Source: Desmodesmus armatus
Taxonomy: Eukaryota > Chlorophyta > Chlorophyceae > Sphaeropleales > Scenedesmaceae
NCBI GenBank assembly: GCA_007449985.2
Contig: VIIQ02000761.1
Coordinates: 286,602 to 350,601, forward strand
DNA: 64,000 nt
Direction: 5' to 3'
How positions within the stretch are numbered: the first letter of the stretch is position 1; each line of letters begins with the position of its first letter. The translations under genes were made by a program, and so were the position numbers. This document shows, piece by piece, positions 48,101 through 60,062 of this stretch. The notes below the pieces were generated by a model, which ran no database searches, was not told where the DNA came from, and saw only the letters and a list, made by a program, of their open reading frames with translations.

Positions 48101-51100
48101 ACAGGCTGCAGCCGGCTAGTGCCCCTGGCAGCAGCCCTGGCGTCCAGAGGGGGCAGCCCAAGGCTGATGCTGCTGTCACTGTGGCCCCCAGCCGAGCTGA
48201 ACACACTCACAAAGCCCTCATCACTGGAGCTGTACACCCTGATGTCAACCCCAGGCAGTGACAGGACCGGCCGCTCCCCCTGCAGCTGCTGCTCAATCGG
48301 ACCGCCCTCCTGCGCTGACCCCACCATGGCTGCAGCCAGGGCCGCAGCATCAGCACTCACATCATGCACATCAGCAGCATCCATGTGAAGCCCAGGTGCA
48401 GCTGCAGCGTCGGCTGCTGCGGTCTCTGCATCGGCTCCTGCCAAAGCAACAGGTGACACAGCAGTGCCTCCTGGGGGTGCCTGTGCTGCTGCTGCTGCAG
48501 CCGCCGTTGCGTCAGTTTCGTCCCGCTGAACCAGACTCCCCAAGCTCTGGCTGTCCACATCCCTGCTGAAAAGGCCAAGCGGCCCTCCTGCAGCTGCCGC
48601 ATCGTCTGGCTGACCTACGGAACTCCCAGCAGCACCCCCCAGGTCCCTCTGCACGCTGCCAAACTGCCAGCTGCTGATGGGTGACCTCCTGCCTGCCTGT
48701 CCGGGGGAGCCCTTGACGTGCCGCATGGCCTCAAGGGCACCTGCTGCTGCCTGGACCACTGCTGCCTTTGCAGCCAGGATCTGCCTGGCTGCCTCTACAG
48801 AGGGGACATTGGGCCAGCACTGGCCAAACCTGCCTGCGGCGGCAGCACAGAAAGCTCACCAATATGACCTGTGGTGCCGTCCTGCTGCGGGATGCTGCGA
48901 CAGTTGGCTGCTGCCTCGGCACCAGGGGCATCTGCGCTGCTGCCAGCCTCAGCACCTGCTGCACTGGGTGCTGCTGCTGCGGCGGCAGCAGCAGTAGCAG
49001 AGCGGTCTGCTCCCTCGGCAGATGACCGTTCCCCCAAGTTGCTTGGGCCCCGCGCACTGTGGGCCCTGGGCGTGCTGCTGCCGCTCCCCTGCGGCTGCAC
49101 CCCTGCCATGCTGAGATGCAGCGGCCGCAGCCCCGGCAGCCGGGGGCTGCTTGCCGCGCTGCTGGCTGCACTACAGTTCTGGCCGGTACCCAAAGAGTCC
49201 CAGTTTACGACCGTGCTGCTGCTGTGCGGGTCCTGCACAGGACCACCCTCCGCCCAGGGCGCTGGGAGCCCATACTGCTGCTCGTATGCCGCTGTGCCTG
49301 GGGACACCGGGAGGTACTGCTCCATGTCTGGGTCGCAAGTGGACAGGTCACTGCAGAGGTCTTCTGGCAGGGCCTCACTGTCTGCGCGCCTCCTGACAGG
49401 GCTCCCTGTGCTGAGTGCAGCTGGCTGCACTGCAGGCGCAGCGGCTGCAGGGGTGAGGAACACCTCCCCAGCACCAAGGCTCAACGGGCTGCCGCTGCCG
49501 CACTCAGCTAGAGGTGTCATCAGGCCGCTGCGCGCATCAGCGCCAGCAGCCGCCGCACTGAGCTCGGCTGCATATGCAGCAGCCGTGACTGCTGCCGGCG
49601 GCGACTGGTAGATGCCAGCGGTGCTGCTGGCTGGGCTGCGCCCAATGCCGTTGCGTGGTGCGAAGAAGTTGGCAGGGCAGCTCGCCATGAGCACCGCACG
49701 CGCACACTCTCCGTTGTCCACCCACGCTGCACTGCTGTTGCCTGCTGCCGCGCCTGGACTGCTCTTGCTGACACAGTCGTAGTAAGGAGTGCCCTGCAAG
49801 GGTGTTGTGACCTGCTGCTGCTGCCCCGGCCGCCTGTTTCCCTGTGCAGCTGCAGGGCTCGTCCCACTGCCTGCGGCAGGGGTCTGCAGCAGCGCACCCT
49901 CGAGAGTAGAGCCCTGCAGGCTGCGTGCCACGCCTGCTGCGGCATGCTGAGGAGTGACCGCTAGCTGCTCAGGCACGCCATGGCCTGGGCCATGCTCACG
50001 ATCAGCAGCAGGGCTTGCGCCTGCTCCTGCTTCTGCGGTAGCGATCAAGGGGCCACACCCTGCAGGGGCAGCACCACTGCTAGACCCCTCCTGCACTGCT
50101 GAAAGTGTGCTACCTGTGCTGGGTGTCTGCTGCAGGGAGCTCTCTCCATGCCGATGCACCTGCTGCTGGAACAACTTGTGCGACAAGAGCGGGCTGTCGC
50201 ACTCCTCAGGCTGCCTTGTGGGAGATAGCGGCCGCGGGGAGCCAGTCGACTCAAGCGAGTCAACAACAGATGGAAGACTCATCTGTAGCTCCAGTGCAGC
50301 CACTGTAGCCGCAGCGGCACGCGCCCCTGATGGCGCTGCTGCCGCTGCAGCTGCCATGGCTGCTGCTGCGGCGCTGTCATAGCTGCTGCGCTGTGGTGAG
50401 GCTGGGCAGGCGGAGCGCTCTGCGCTGCTGCTGCGGTGCTTGTTGGGGCTCATGAAGCGCTTCAACCTGTCCATTGTACTCATGCGCTCGTCTTGGCTTG
50501 CCCTAGCACTGCCTGGTTCGGCGCTGTCTGTTGCGCTGGCACGCTTGCTGCCGGGGCTGCTGTGCGAGGCAGCTGGGGATGCCCTGGGGCGGCTGCGCTC
50601 AGGCCAGCGCCGGCCAAAGGCTATCTCCACCTGCTGTGGTGCCTGCTTTGGCGGAGACCGGCTGCGTCCTGCTGCCTTGTCTGCTGGCTTTGCTGCCTTG
50701 CTTGGGCTGGAGCCAACTGCAGGACTGACCCCCTTGGGGCTGGAGGGGCTGAAGCGGTCAAACAAGCTCCTGCACACGATACAAGGAAGGTGAAAATGGC
50801 ACACGCGAACACGAGCCAAAGCCGCAGCAGTGTAGTGTGTGCTATCATGTATATGCAGGCTTCAGGTTGGCTGCTGCTGACCACGTGTCTGAGGGCAGCT
50901 GGCAGCAACTTTCAGGTTTGCTGTGCGCTGGGGCCTGCTGTGCTGGCTGCGTCTGCCACCGTGCGGTCCTGCCTACCTGCCCCTGCTGCGCCGCCCTGTG
51001 GTGTGCTCATCATCTGACTGAGGGCTCGGCAGTGCCCCTGCCTGTGGGTTTTGTTTGCTGGGGGGCGTCAGAAACAGCTTGGAATGAGCCCTATTGAGGA

Positions 51101-51487
51101 TTGACTTGCTCTCAGGGTAGGTGAAGTGCAGCTGGGACTGCACTGCTAGCTGCCCCTGCTCAACTGCACGCTCATAGTCAGATTCTGTGGCCCGAGCTGT
51201 TACAAGGCCACTGCCTGTGTAGGTGTGCTGCTGGTTTGCTTGTATGCCCAGCACAGCCTGAAGGCTCTGCTCCAGGGTGCTTGCACCCTGCATGCAGCAG
51301 TGTTTGAAACGATTGATCGATGAGCTGCATGCACTTAACCATCTCATCAAACATCAAGGGAAGCATCTCTGCAGCATGCATCGTCATCCTCCCATGTCCG
51401 CACCTGCTGCTCATGGTCGTTGCTCTGCTGCTGTTGCTGCTCCGCTGGGGTGTTGACAGCAGAGCCTGCTGCAACAGCATCCTCCAT
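36106..51487 (-). CDS. Giant low-complexity repeat protein with two hydrophobic segments
   Basis: Eight exons chain with consistent phases: 51487-51404, 51366-51287, 51210-50977, 50769-48860, 48833-42621, 42224-42078, 41795-40811 and 40581-36106. The total is 14,129 nt, one short of 4,710 codons; the missing base is at 37802-37809. The first intron would be only 37 nt, and ATG at 51387 is an alternative start. The 26-nt gap 48859-48834 is the weakest join. The N-terminus has a short helical segment (MFDEMVKCMQLIDQSFQTLL) and a Ser/Pro-rich part with LKRFMSPNKHR. The 2,071-residue exon 5 is Ala/Gln/Glu-rich with 47-codon repeats and one basic patch. Exon 7 ends in a membrane-like helix (SGLLLAILALVLTGGALL). 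Exon 8 has Ala-rich helical repeats, acidic Gln-rich tandem repeats, a second hydrophobic helix near 37235-37320 and a Pro/Ser/Gly tail with PKSPKSPKG. No known domain was recognised. It could be two or more adjacent genes. Confidence 0.58.
37690..38400 (-). repeat. Tandem coding repeats, DVLVPAVQPDAPEGV type
   Basis: Four diverged units encode QxELGxVQL, a Gln run, DVLVPAVQPDAPEGV, then APEHQEEGLLL and a short Ala/Asp-rich spacer. Unit length varies (about 120-180 nt) through the Gln run and spacer. The fourth unit, at the low-coordinate end, continues in a different frame because one base is missing just before its CAG tract. Confidence 0.8.
46430..46960 (-). repeat. 47-codon tandem coding repeats
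   Basis: About 3.5 units of 141-144 nt encode EEESVPQLQVQQQDQPGLH followed by RQGTDQVPEDALFAQASAAA and AESSCGV. The period is seen from the recurring CAAACAG at 46551, 46692 and 46836. The two central copies are almost identical at the DNA level, so amplification is recent. Confidence 0.9.
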
Positions 51488-53317
51488 GCCTAAACTAAAG
51501 TGTGATCAAAGCAGGCCATGTGGTGCAGTTGGCCCCAGACGTTCAGAGCAGTGCTGTTTGTTGGGTTGTGGTCCTCAGAGGACACTTGCTGCTGGCCAGG
51601 CGAGCAAGCGACACAAATATTATGCTTCGCAACAGTCATTAGCCTTGTCCGCATTGCGTTGAAATGGTAGTGGCGATCATCTGTCAACCTGGTTTGCTTC
51701 TTCGGTTTTAGTTTGATAACGGAAGCCAACACCACATGTGCGCGCAGGGCGCTTAGACCCGGAACTCACGCTTTTGTGAGCTGCCCAGATGCAAAGCTTG
51801 CCTAGGGCCAGATCGCTGTTGGTGGCTCAGCAGGGATGTGATGGAGCCAGGGTTGCCGTAGGGGTGCCGTTTCACTGTTACAAATAGTCACTCGTGAGAA
51901 TCAGTGGAATGTTAATGAAAAACTTGGTCCCACAACACACCTCGCCTATAGACATGCCTATGTGAAACGGTGACAAGGGTGGTCTGCCAGTCACTGGCAC
52001 TGAGTGCTAGGGCACTGTTGCAGCAGCTAGTACACCTCCTGGAAGGGCCCTGACACTGCTGACACCACTATTACATTATTGGGGAGGGCCTACCTAATCA
52101 AGCCAACCCAAACTCAGCCTTGATAGCAGCCAGCTGGGGCCCCACCAGAAGTGATCTGCAGCAGCTGATACTGACTGCTATCGAGCGTTTCATTGTTTCA
52201 CTTTGAGAGATGATATATTATTTTGAAAGACTCTTTCATATTTCAGTGATTTTGCTTCACCCCAACAACTTTGGAATGGCACACCCCTAGCTGGAGTTGT
52301 TGTTGCTGTCGCTGGCAGTTCACTCGGTGTAATTAAACGCCCAAGATGTGCATTTCATCGCATTTCATTCCAAATGCCTATTGCATCCATTTGGTCCAAC
52401 TCTTCAGTGAAATCAACTGCAGGCCCATGTATCAACACCCCCCGGAGGGGCGGGGTGCGTGCATTCCTCCCCCCTCCCCCCGGGAGAGGGACCCCCCCCC
52501 CCCCCCCCGAGGCCCAATGGGGACACTCCATTGGCCTTGCTTTGTTGCAAGTCCTCAATCAAGCAACCGAACACCACAAATCCAGGGTGTATTGCCGGTC
52601 GGACACTGCATCGCTGCAAATGTGCTTGCACCCACGCATGCCTTGCATCAATCAACATGCCATCGTGTCCGTTTCATCGTCATATCATGCCGCTTGTCTT
52701 GGTAATGCAACCAAAGCCGTCAGGGTTTCAAATCTGGCTGCTGCCATTGGGCAAAGCCCTTGCAGGACAAGTGGCACAAATTTTTTGGCGATTCGATGAC
52801 ACTGTCAGCTGCGGTCAGCATCGCAGCGGCGCTTACGGCATACTATGCCGTATACGGCGTATCAAACTCCAACGGCTATTACTTTGCAATGCCACAATCC
52901 TTCGCAGCCCTGACCTTACTAACTAGGAAGGAAATAGGATACTAAATATAGGATACTAAATAGGAAGGAAATAGCGAAAGTCCAGCGTGGGCAGATAGGG
53001 TGGTTTCATCCAATCTTCCTGCAAGTTTGGAATGAAAGCTCCTACCTTTACTTGGCTTGAGAGGTGTTTATTAGGAGTGGTGGTTAAGGCCGGGCAAAGC
53101 CTGCAGTTTCCTTAGCCAAAAGCAAAACGACAAAGCTCCCAATGCCAACAGTAGCTGGAGTTTATGCTCATAGCAGAGGGAACTGAACCGTGTTGTCGTT
53201 CGGTGATCAGATCAGGTTCAATTCAAAAAAATACAGTTGCAGTCCATTCCTTGCGCGGCTTTCTAGTGGTACAGAGTGCAGCTTACGGTGTGTTCCCATG
53301 CTGCACCACCAGCCATC
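51488..53317. other. Spacer with AT-rich and poly-C patches
   Basis: No gene is supported. By eye the stretch is less CAG-rich and more AT-rich than its neighbours, most clearly at 52190-52260. A C/G-rich patch at 52438-52525 contains CCGGAGGGGCGG, CCCCGGGAG and a 17-nt C run. Short repeats of GGATACTAAATA and GGAAGGAAATAG occur at 52925-52975. It contains the promoter regions of the divergent giant gene and the plus-strand gene at 53318. Confidence 0.45.
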
Positions 53318-56174
53318 ATGGCTCTCCTTCGGCTGACAGAAGCACAGTGGAAGAGCAGCTTCAGGGGGTTGTCAAGGCATGCACGAGGCAACCCCACCGC
53401 AAGAGTCCCCACTAAAGAGTATCCTTGGCAAAAGGTTTTTATTCTGATACACGGAGAGCAGGATGATGCCGCCCCATTGCTTACAGCTGCAGTAGAAGAC
53501 GTGCTCAACTGTGCAGCGGCGCAGAAGCACAGCCTGCAGGATGCCCTGAGCGCTGCACACAGCACCGATGACAAGCACCTTATGATCCTCAGGGTAGGTG
53601 CATGAAGAGCAGCAGGAGCACAGGCAAAGCTGCAGCCCAGCCTTTCAACCACCAACCACCACTCTTGCTGCTGTGTGTCTGTTCAGGCTGTTGCACGGTT
53701 CCTGATCAACCAGCCAGCCAACAGCCACTGGAGGGGCATGTTCAAGAACGAGAGGGACGAGGTGCAGGAGCTGGAGGAGACAGTGGAGTTCATCGCCAAG
53801 GATGTGCTGATGCCAGACCTCCCTCACTTGGTGGCGCACCTGGAGTTTGCGGAAAGCCAGAACATCACTACTGGTGGGTTGCACTGTGGGTTGACGGGGA
53901 TAGACACGCACCGCCATGGGTGTTCAGTACTGGCTGAGCATCCCCTGACTGCCTGCTTCGAATGCTGTTATGATGATGCAGGTGCCCAGGCAGCAGGCGG
54001 GCCACCACAGCAGCAGCAGCCCCCACCGGCCGCAGCTGCAGCAGCGGCGGCGCCAGCAGCAGCGGCCGCGCCAGCAGCAGGGACCATGCCAGCAGCAGCA
54101 GCAGCGGCCGCGCCAGCAGCAGGGACCATGCCAGCAGCAGCCACGCCAGCAGCAGCAGCAGAGGCGCCAGTAAGCCGCAAGAGGCAGAGGCCCCTGTCTG
54201 AGTCACAGCTTGCAAACCTGCAGAAAAAGCCCTGCATAAACCCAGATTGCAGCCAGTTTCTGCCATGTGCAAGCAAGCTGTGCAAGGGAGAGAATGGGTG
54301 CGGGGCAAAGCAGCCGACCAAGAGTGAGATAGAGCTGCAGGAGCTGTCGGCGCCCATCGCCCAGTACACGGGCAACGGTCCCCTGCCTGAGGCACAGCGG
54401 AGCACTCAGTCGCTGGCCAACGTGACCAAGGCGCTGCAGAGGCCATCGCTGTTGAAGGAGGTGAGCACCACCTCACGGTTGCCTTGCCGACGGCGGGCGG
54501 TTGTGCGGCTGAGCTGATCGTGTCCAGGAGTGCCAAAGCTTCCACTGATCTGAACGGCTGCTCAGGAAGCAGCATCAGGTGTACTATGATGCGTCTCAGC
54601 GAGCTGCATGTGCTGAATATATGCGCATGTGCTGGATATATGCGCATGGTGTGTTTCCCTGTCGATGTGCTGAATATATGTGCGTGGTGTGTTTGCCTGT
54701 CAATGTACTGAATCTATGCGCATGGTATGTTGCCTGTCATGCAGCTAAGGGCAGCCGCCGAGGACACTGGCCTGGAGGTACGGCTCGAGGCTTCAGGCTA
54801 CGTCAAGTCCTCAGCACCTGTCAGCGACCAGAACACAGTCCACCACGAGGGAATGTATATCTCGCCATTTGACACTGGCATCCCAGGCCTCCGCGTGGTG
54901 AACTATACCAGGTCGACTGGAGGCGTGCTGCGCAGCGCGGCGGAGCAGCCCTGCTTGGAGCCTGGTGTCGCCCCGCCCGTGCCCAAGGACATCCAGGCCC
55001 TGCGCTCTGCCAAGCAGACCATCATACTGCACACCAACTGGGTAGGTCACGTGGCTGCATGCTCACTGCTGACAAAGCTGTTGTGACTGTTCTTCTGTAC
55101 TACCTGTGGCTCACAGCAGCCGCATGTTTATGGCATCCACAGCAGCAGCGCTGTGTTCAACATACACACAGCATCTGTGTGTTGAGTAGCTTGATGGCAG
55201 CAATGAATTCAGTGGGGCTTGACAGATAGTGCGTAGAGGTACTGCGCGCCAACAGCAACACTCCTTGCACTGCTTTGACCAAGTGCATGCCCTGCACTGT
55301 GCTGTTGCACTGCTGTCGTGTGTGCAGGCCCTGAAAGCTGAGTATGATCGTGTGAGCGGGGCAGCAGCAGCAGCAGCGGGTGCGGGTGTGGGCGCAGGCG
55401 GGGCAGCAGCAGCAGCAGCTGGGGTTGGGGCAGCACAGGCGGGTGGCGCAGCAACAGCGGGTGCAGGTGCAGGCGGGGCACCAGCAGCAGCTGCTGCTGC
55501 AGGTACTGACGCCGCAGCAGCAGCAGCTGGGGGTGGGGGAGCACAGGCAGGTGACGCAGCAGCAGCGGGTGCAGGCGCAGGCGGGGCACCAGCAGCAGCT
55601 GCTGCTGCAGGTACTGAGGCCGCAGCAGCAGCAGCAGCAGCAGGTGGTGGGGGTGGGCAAGCACAGGCGGGTGACGCAGCAGCAGCGGCTGCTCGTGGGG
55701 TGCCGGGTGTGCCGATGCAGCCACCTGCTGTAGCGGAGCTTCTGCAGAACTACATCCCGGCTAATCCTGACTTTGTGTTTCAGCTGCTGGGGCAGGAAGG
55801 TTTCACTATTCTGCCTGCAGATGTGGCCGGTTCGGACTCAGCCCTGTGTGACGCTGTAATCAGCGCCGGCCCAGGTGCCCTGCCAGTTGTGAGGCGTGAT
55901 GCAAGTGGCCAGCCTATCGTCAGCATTGCCACAGGCTTAGCATCCATCTACAAGCTCACGTCCAGCAGCAGCGTGCAGTTGATTCAGGTGCCTCAGTGCT
56001 TGGTGGTGCCCAGCACAAACCTGTCAGCAGATGCTGGGTCCTGCAGCAGGTGCTGGGTCACTCGAACTGATTATGTGGTTGCTTTTGCAGGAGGTTGCAG
56101 CTGTGAGGTTGCACCAAGTGTGTGCGTGTGCGCCTGCATCAAGTACACATCTGCTCAACAGTACCATATTGTAG
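53318..56174 (+). CDS. Unrecognised six-exon gene with Cys-rich knuckle
   Basis: Exons 53318-53593, 53687-53873, 53982-54460, 54745-55041, 55328-55987 and 56091-56174 join in phases 0, 1, 0, 0, 0 with good GT-AG sites, giving 660 residues. Residues 1-155 are ordinary globular-looking sequence (LTEAQWKSSFRGLSRHARGN; FKNERDEVQELEETVEFIA). Then come a Gln/Pro/Ala linker with two PAAGTMPAAA repeats and a basic SRKRQRPLSESQ stretch, a nuclear-signal candidate. Next is a Cys cluster C-X4-C-X5-C-X4-C-X5-C (CINPDC...CASKLC...GCGAKQ) that could bind zinc. After that lies a segment with HHEGMYISPFDTGIPGLRV, a long Gly/Ala tandem-repeat region, and a final domain AELLQNYIPANPDFVFQLL. I do not recognise the family. 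It is convergent with the KDZ transposase, so a mobile-element passenger is one option; a host nuclear protein is another. Confidence 0.65.
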
Positions 56175-56345
56175 CATTCGGTTGATCCAGCACATGATGT
56201 TGTGGCCATGGGGTGTGGTTAGCGGCATGTCCGTATTTTTGCTTGGTTGACATGACCGATGTTGGCTGCTGTGCAGCGGCTCTGTTGAAGTTGTGTTTTG
56301 CTGTTGAGGGTAGTAGCTTGAGCAGCTGTGGGTGAGTATGCCACA

Positions 56346-56350
56346 TGTAA
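56346..56350 (+). terminator. Candidate TGTAA polyadenylation signal
   Basis: TGTAA, the usual poly(A) signal of green algae, occurs about 170 nt after the stop of the plus-strand gene; another occurs near 56494. A five-base match is weak evidence by itself. Confidence 0.3.
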
Positions 56351-57000
56351 AATGGCCATCTGTCTGCTGGTCCAAAATGGCATGGCAGTTGTGTCATGCT
56401 CCTGTTGAGCTTCTGGCGGGTGCTTTTGCCAGGGTGCGTGCCTGCGACGCGTATATTGCTGTAGCAAGCAAGGATGACGTAAGGGGTTGTCATTGTAACA
56501 GGTCAAGGCATCCAACAGGCTCCTGGACCAACAAGGGGTCAGCATGTGACAGTTGACTTTTGACTGAAGAAATGGCTTGCGCAGTTTATTGTCAGGTCAA
56601 CGGTGTGCACAGCACATGCAAGGGCTCATCTGCCAGCCACAGTGTGTGCATGTCTGTTCATGAATTAGTTCAGCCCTGGTAGGTGGTGAGGCATATCAAC
56701 TTGAATCTGGCTGGTTGTGCCACAGCAGTGCGGCCATACTGTATCCTAGAGTTGCTAAACTGATGACTGTGCCTTGTATTATCAACTAATCCATATACAT
56801 GCATACAGGGCACCAGGCCTAAACCACAGCAAACGCTTCAGCAAGCACGCTTGGTAAGCCACAAGCCTCGGTCAATGGTGATTGTCCTATAACCAAGCAT
56901 ACACAAGTTCAGCAGGTACATTGTACATATAGGATAGATTTCAGCAGGTGCATAGTATATACAGCATTCATGTCTTCCCAGTCACAAGGTTGAGGACTAG
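56351..57000. other. Spacer before the satellite array
   Basis: Short frames on the minus strand (56139-56545) overlap one another in all frames and have no motif. I see nothing else of note until the GGGGTT-type repeats that open the array. Confidence 0.45.
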
Positions 57001-59330
<2,330 letters not shown>

Positions 59331-60062
59331 AGCGGGTTATTGATGCGCAGCACTGCCAACAGGTATCTACACGCTTGATCTACTGGCACACTGCACAGCT
59401 TTCACACGCGCTTATACCCAACTTTGCATCCTTGGATGGTTGTTGCATTGGCTGGATGCATTCCCCGTGTACACAAACACACACCCATGCTCTATGTGCG
59501 TGGTTCAGAAGGACGCAGAGTGCAATCTCTTTCCAGTTGTTGACTGCCTCCTTGCACACACAAGATGCCCTGATTGTCATTGACAGCAGGACACCAGGAC
59601 AAGGCTCTGTATGACTTCCTTGATATGCAACTTGTTGAAGCTTGCTTGAGGCATGTTGATGTTGAAATGCACTGACATTTGCTGCCAATGAACAGACAAT
59701 GTCCCACCCAATGCTGACATGTGCCACCTGCTTTGTCAGTATATTGCCACCACTCTCCCTTCACCACCTTCATCGGGATGCATTGCGTCCGCAGTGAAGA
59801 TTACAACTTTCTGTCCCCCGCTACAATAAGTGTTGTGGTTCTGTACCAATCTGCTGTGTCAGGGCTTGGGGTGCAAAATGATCACCAACTGCAACAATGA
59901 TACCAACACCCCAAGGCTTAAGAGTCCCAATGTCCGAAAGCCCATCACCTGCACCCTCATGACAGGCACACACATAAACACGCGGCCACATTGGCTCTGC
60001 GGCATGCCAATCACACCCAACATGCATCACAAACAACCATCCCACATACTCAAGCAACAGTA
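59331..60062. other. Spacer, 3' flank of the transposase gene
   Basis: It contains the 3' UTR of the minus-strand transposase. TTACA at 59801-59805 (TGTAA on the minus strand), about 260 nt past the stop, is a candidate poly(A) signal. No gene is supported. Confidence 0.45.

Noticed and set aside
42452..50382. Plus-strand Ala/Ser/Pro-rich frames opposite the giant gene
   Set aside because: They are antisense shadows. The minus-strand exons chain by phase and carry internal protein repeats, and the plus frames do not.
51178..51350. Continuous reading MMRWLSACSSSINRFKHCC into the exon with SDYERAVEQ
   Set aside because: A spliced path (51287 to 51210, phase 2) gives a more protein-like N-terminus and consistent phases; the unspliced reading was set aside but not excluded.
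53318..56174. TET/JBP dioxygenase, expected near KDZ elements
   Set aside because: I looked for the HxD...H...R pattern of the double-stranded beta-helix and did not find it in this gene.
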